Source: Gemmiger_A avium (GTDB lineage: Bacteria > Bacillota > Clostridia > Oscillospirales > Ruminococcaceae). From it: a stretch of 59,768 nt of DNA. The DNA is taken from the NCBI GenBank assembly GCA_019114585.1, contig DXFE01000087.1, positions 1 through 59,768 of the forward strand, written 5' to 3'. The position numbers were made by a program, and so were the translations under genes. Under the pieces are notes generated by a model. That model was not told where the DNA came from and made no database searches. It saw nothing but the letters and a program-made list of their open reading frames with translations. Positions 56,966 through 59,768 of this stretch are shown in pieces. How positions within the stretch are numbered: the first letter of the stretch is position 1; every line of letters starts with the position of its first letter.

Positions 56966-57780
56966 GATTTTTCTCCGTACAGTTCATAGTAAAAGGCGTA
57001 CTGCTGCAGCACCCCCGCGAATCCCTTGTACCGCCGCATGGGAAAGCCCCGCTTGTAGTGGGCATCGAGCATCTGGCGGATGTGGGTGTCGATGGGAAAG
57101 GCGTCCAGCTTGTGCAGCCCGAACAGGCAGACGCAGTCGGCCACCTTGACCCCCACCCCGGGCAAAGTGAGCAGGGCGGCGTGGGCTTTTTTATAGGGCA
57201 TGGCCGCCAGGGATGCCAGATCCGGCTGGCCGGCGGCGATCCGGGCGGCGGCCGCCCGCAGATAGGGGGCCCGGTATCCCAGCCCCAGCGCCCGCAGTTC
57301 CTCCTCCGAGGCAGCGGCCAGGGCGGCGGGGGTGGGGATGTCGTACCAGATATTCCCCTCCCGGTCGGCAAAGGGCGCGCCGTAGGCCCGGCAGACCGCC
57401 TCCAGATTGCGGGTGATGCGGGGAATGTTGCTCTGCTGGGACAGGATAAAGGCCACGGTGGTCTCCCAGGGATCCTGGCGCAGGATACGCACCCCAGCCG
57501 CACAGGCCACGGCGGCGGTCATATAGGCGTCCCGGGGATTGACCGCGGCGGCAAAGGCCTCGTAGTCGGTATCCAGGTCAAAGTAGGGGTACCAGACCGT
57601 TTCCCATTCCTCCGGCGTGCAGTCGAACAGGAACCCGTCCCCGTCCGGCCGGATGCAGAGACGCCGCCCCCGTGCGGTCAGGCCCCAGCCGCCGCCCTCC
57701 GGCAGCGGCGTAAACCGGAAACACTGGCCGGAATGGCCGATGCGCGCCGGGTCAAACCAGGCAAGCTGCTGACGGATCAC
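56962..57780 (-). CDS. OGG1-type 8-oxoguanine DNA glycosylase/lyase
   Basis: A 272-residue HhH-GPD glycosylase. The helix-hairpin-helix LLTLPGVGVKVADCVCLFGL holds the catalytic Lys212, and FPIDTHIRQML the Asp231. The K-V-A-D-C pattern is that of eukaryotic-type OGG1, not MutM. The N-terminal beta domain (1-80) fits. It removes oxidised guanine from DNA. It overlaps both neighbours by four bases on each side, in an operon with a glycosyltransferase, which is not a functional match. Confidence 0.9.
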   Translation of the reverse strand: MIRQQLAWFDPARIGHSGQCFRFTPLPEGGGWGLTARGRRLCIRPDGDGFLFDCTPEEWETVWYPYFDLDTDYEAFAAAVNPRDAYMTAAVACAAGVRILRQDPWETTVAFILSQQSNIPRITRNLEAVCRAYGAPFADREGNIWYDIPTPAALAAASEEELRALGLGYRAPYLRAAAARIAAGQPDLASLAAMPYKKAHAALLTLPGVGVKVADCVCLFGLHKLDAFPIDTHIRQMLDAHYKRGFPMRRYKGFAGVLQQYAFYYELYGEKS

Positions 57781-58682
57781 GATTTCTTCTCCTTTTTCTC
57801 CGGGGGATTGTTCACGATGGTGGTCACCCGGGCATCCCGGGGGCTCTCGGCCACCGAAACCAGATACTTGTAGATCTGCAGCTTGTTCTCCTCATACAGG
57901 CCCAGAGACTCGTACAGGTCCTTGTAGTAGGTGAACAGGGCGGTGCGGGTGGTGACCATATTGCGGATGTTCAGCCGGGAATGGCAGATGCTCTCCGGGT
58001 TCTGCACATAGTAATAGATAGGGGTGGCCAGGGCATAAAACCGCTCGGCGTAACGGATGTATTCCAGGTTGAACAACAGATCCTCGCTCCACTCCAGTTC
58101 CTCGCTGCACTGGATGTCGTGGGCCTGCACCAGTTCCCGCCGGTACAGCTTGTTCCACATGACCCCGTAGTAAAAGCTGGCCGGTTCCTCCATCAGGTGG
58201 CGGGCAAACTGCAGCTTGTCCAGCGGGCCCTCCTCCAGGAATCCAAAGGTGGTGGTGATCTCCCGGGTGGCGGGGGTCTGGCCCGGCAGCGCAAACAGCT
58301 TGACCGTCTCCACCCGGTGGTAATGGGCAATGACCATGTCCGCATTGTACCGCTCGGCCTTGTTTACCAGCAGGGCGGTGGCGTTGGGGTCCAGGTAATC
58401 GTCGCTGTCCGCGAATTGCAGATACTTGCCCTCGGCCAGTTTCAGCCCCAGATTGCGGGTGGCGGATACCCCGCTGTTGGCCTTATCCACCAGCAGAATC
58501 CGTTTGTCCACCTTGGCATACATGCGGCAGACCTCCAGGCTCACGTCCTTGCTGCCGTCGTTGAGCACGATGATCTGCAGGTTCTGGTAGGTCTGGCGTC
58601 GGATACTCTCAATACACCGGGCAATATGATTCTTGGCGTTGTACACCGGCACGATGATGCTCACCAGCGGTTGCTGTTCCAT
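57777..58682 (-). CDS. Family 2 glycosyltransferase
   Basis: A 301-residue GT-A enzyme. VSIIVPVYNAKNHIARCIESI, VLNDGSKD, NSGVSATRNLG and the metal-binding ADSDD are canonical. No membrane segments are seen, so it acts at the cytoplasmic face. The acceptor is unknown; cell-surface polysaccharide or teichoic acid is likely. The C-terminal third is less conserved and ends in a Lys-rich tail. It starts a three-gene coupled operon. Confidence 0.93.
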   Translation of the reverse strand: MEQQPLVSIIVPVYNAKNHIARCIESIRRQTYQNLQIIVLNDGSKDVSLEVCRMYAKVDKRILLVDKANSGVSATRNLGLKLAEGKYLQFADSDDYLDPNATALLVNKAERYNADMVIAHYHRVETVKLFALPGQTPATREITTTFGFLEEGPLDKLQFARHLMEEPASFYYGVMWNKLYRRELVQAHDIQCSEELEWSEDLLFNLEYIRYAERFYALATPIYYYVQNPESICHSRLNIRNMVTTRTALFTYYKDLYESLGLYEENKLQIYKYLVSVAESPRDARVTTIVNNPPEKKEKKS

Positions 58683-58711
58683 GGGATGGGGGCTCCTTTC
58701 CCGGGCGGGGC

Positions 58712-58740
58712 TTGCAAAATGCCCTGCGCCCTTTTATAGT
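58712..58740 (+). promoter_or_regulatory. panE promoter
   Basis: TTGCAA at 58712-58717 and TATAGT at 58735-58740 are separated by 17 bases. Confidence 0.7.
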
Positions 58741-58741
58741 T

Positions 58742-58770
58742 ATGATAGTACAAAACCGCCGCGGACGCAA
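58742..58770 (-). promoter_or_regulatory. Promoter of the GT2-OGG-HAD operon
   Basis: On the minus strand TTGCGT (58765-58770) and TATCAT (58742-58747) are separated by 17 bases. Its -10 abuts that of panE, so the two divergent promoters may interfere. Confidence 0.55.
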
Positions 58771-58800
58771 CGGTGCGCGGCTGGAGGGAGTGGAAGATTT

Positions 58801-59715
58801 ATGGAAATCCAGACGGCCGCCCTGATCGGCCTGGGGGCGCTGGGCATCACCTTCGGCCAGCGGCTGAACGCCTGCCTGCCCAGGGGAAATTTTGTGGTGA
58901 TTGCCGACAAGGAGCGGGCGGACCGCTACCGCCGCACCGGTGTACGGGTCAACGGGGCGCTATGTGACTTTACCTATGCGGAGCCGGCGGCAGGCAAGCC
59001 GGTGGATCTGGTCATTGTGGCCACCAAGTCGCTGGCGCTGGCAGGCGCCATGGAGCAGATGGCCGCTTTTGTGGGGCCGGACACGGTGCTGCTGAGCCTG
59101 ATCAACGGAATCACCAGCGAAGAGGAGCTGGAAACCCGCTGGCCGGGGCAGGCGCTGCTCTGCGTGGCGCTGAACACCGACGCCACCCGGGTGGGCCAGG
59201 ATGTGACCTTTACCGCGCCGGGGGTGCTGCAGATCGGCGAGCGGGACGGCAGCGCCAGCCCCCGGCTGGCGGCAGTGGAAGCCCTGCTGTGCAAAGCCGG
59301 CATCGCCTGCGAGGTATACCCGGACATGATTTACCGCCAGTGGAACAAGCTGATGATCAACGTGGGGCTGAACCAGGCCACGGCGGTGTACGATGTGCCC
59401 TACGGCGGCGTATACGCCCCGGGCGAGGCCCACGACACCATGATGGCCGCCATGCGGGAAGTGGTGGCGCTGAGCCAGAAAACGGGCGTATGCCTGCGCC
59501 AGGACGCGCCGGAGCAGTGGCTGGCTGCCACCACCGGCACCTTTGACCCGCAGGCCATGCCCAGCATGCGGCAGGATACCCTGGCCCACCGGCTGACCGA
59601 AAAGGAGCTGTTCAGCGGTACCATCCGCCGCCTGGGCCGGGAATATGGCGTGCCCACCCCGGTCAACGACCGGCTGTATGCGGAACTTTGCCGGATCGAG
59701 CAAAGCTGGAACTGA
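58801..59715 (+). CDS. panE: 2-dehydropantoate 2-reductase family protein
   Basis: A 304-residue NADPH-dependent reductase starting at ATG 58801 behind GGAGGGAG. The Rossmann motif is GLGALG at 10-15; the conserved Lys and Asn lie in YRQWNKLMINVGLNQATA. The expected reaction is ketopantoate to pantoate for CoA synthesis; coaD is 17 kb away. Family members with other 2-oxoacid substrates exist, so pantoate is likely, not proven. Confidence 0.88.
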   Translation: MEIQTAALIGLGALGITFGQRLNACLPRGNFVVIADKERADRYRRTGVRVNGALCDFTYAEPAAGKPVDLVIVATKSLALAGAMEQMAAFVGPDTVLLSLINGITSEEELETRWPGQALLCVALNTDATRVGQDVTFTAPGVLQIGERDGSASPRLAAVEALLCKAGIACEVYPDMIYRQWNKLMINVGLNQATAVYDVPYGGVYAPGEAHDTMMAAMREVVALSQKTGVCLRQDAPEQWLAATTGTFDPQAMPSMRQDTLAHRLTEKELFSGTIRRLGREYGVPTPVNDRLYAELCRIEQSWN

Positions 59716-59723
59716 GTATGCAC

Positions 59724-59768
59724 AAAAGTGAATTGTCAAACTAAGTGCAACAGGAATTGAGCTCAAAG
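59724..59768. mobile_element. Possible outer end of an insertion sequence
   Basis: The last ~45 bases are AT-rich against GC-rich surroundings. TTGTCAAACTAAGTGCAACA resembles the ends of IS30-type elements in gut Firmicutes from memory only. The window stops before any transposase or second end could be seen. Confidence 0.3.

Noticed and set aside
1..59768. tRNA, rRNA and well-known riboswitches
   Set aside because: Intergenic regions were scanned by eye for tRNA arms and common aptamer cores; none was found. A covariance-model search would settle it.

Overview
The window reads as chromosome of a GC-rich (roughly 60-65 %) gut Clostridia member, most likely Oscillospiraceae/Ruminococcaceae (Faecalibacterium, Gemmiger or Subdoligranulum relatives). 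That placement is inferred from gene content (YesM/YesN two-component pair with Lpl-type ABC permeases, DUF5107 protein, FeoAB fusion, BioY, HPr-like protein, Firmicute-type CoaD and PolA) and from consensus sigma-A promoters and GC-rich intrinsic terminators. No rRNA, tRNA, CRISPR array, phage or complete mobile element was seen. About 53 protein genes are supported, densely packed on both strands.

Layout. 1-5.6 kb: glycogen/alpha-glucan metabolism (glgP 3' end, a neopullulanase-type GH13, a DUF5107 protein). 5.6-7.2 kb: birA-bioY behind a promoter overlapped by a recognisable BirA operator. 7.3-9.9 kb: a FeoA-FeoB fusion plus a 50-residue Cys-rich partner. 10-13.1 kb: serC, serA and a VTT-family membrane protein. 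13.2-22.8 kb: a carbohydrate locus in which a sulfatase, lipoprotein and two permeases are transcribed away from a YesN/YesM-type two-component system and an alpha-L-fucosidase. Sulfatase and fucosidase lack signal peptides, which suggests import of small sulfated, fucosylated glycans (mucin-type or similar) followed by cytoplasmic trimming.

22.9-46.9 kb: mostly housekeeping. It holds rodA, tsaE-tsaB, upp, an HPr-like protein without the catalytic His loop, a CNNM/CBS transporter, yfhO-tex, an HD 5'-nucleotidase, dus, polA-rimI-tsaD, coaD and an orotate-PRTase-like protein with a degenerate PRPP loop. It also holds two adjacent COG0523-type metal GTPases (one with a long His/Cys repeat) behind a promoter carrying an AT-rich dyad, and an M24 aminopeptidase.

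47-56.2 kb: a ten-gene Mrp/Mbh-like membrane operon with MrpE, F, G, MbhD, an MbhE-MrpB fusion, MrpC and four different antiporter-type subunits, with no long MrpA and no redox module. It is the most distinctive system here. 56.3-59.7 kb: a translationally coupled GT2-OGG-HAD operon and panE. The last ~45 bases change in composition and may be the edge of an insertion sequence.

Promoters were picked by eye; many have an extended -10 (TGnTATAnT) with a weak -35. Start codons were chosen by ribosome-binding site, often downstream of the longest possible frame.
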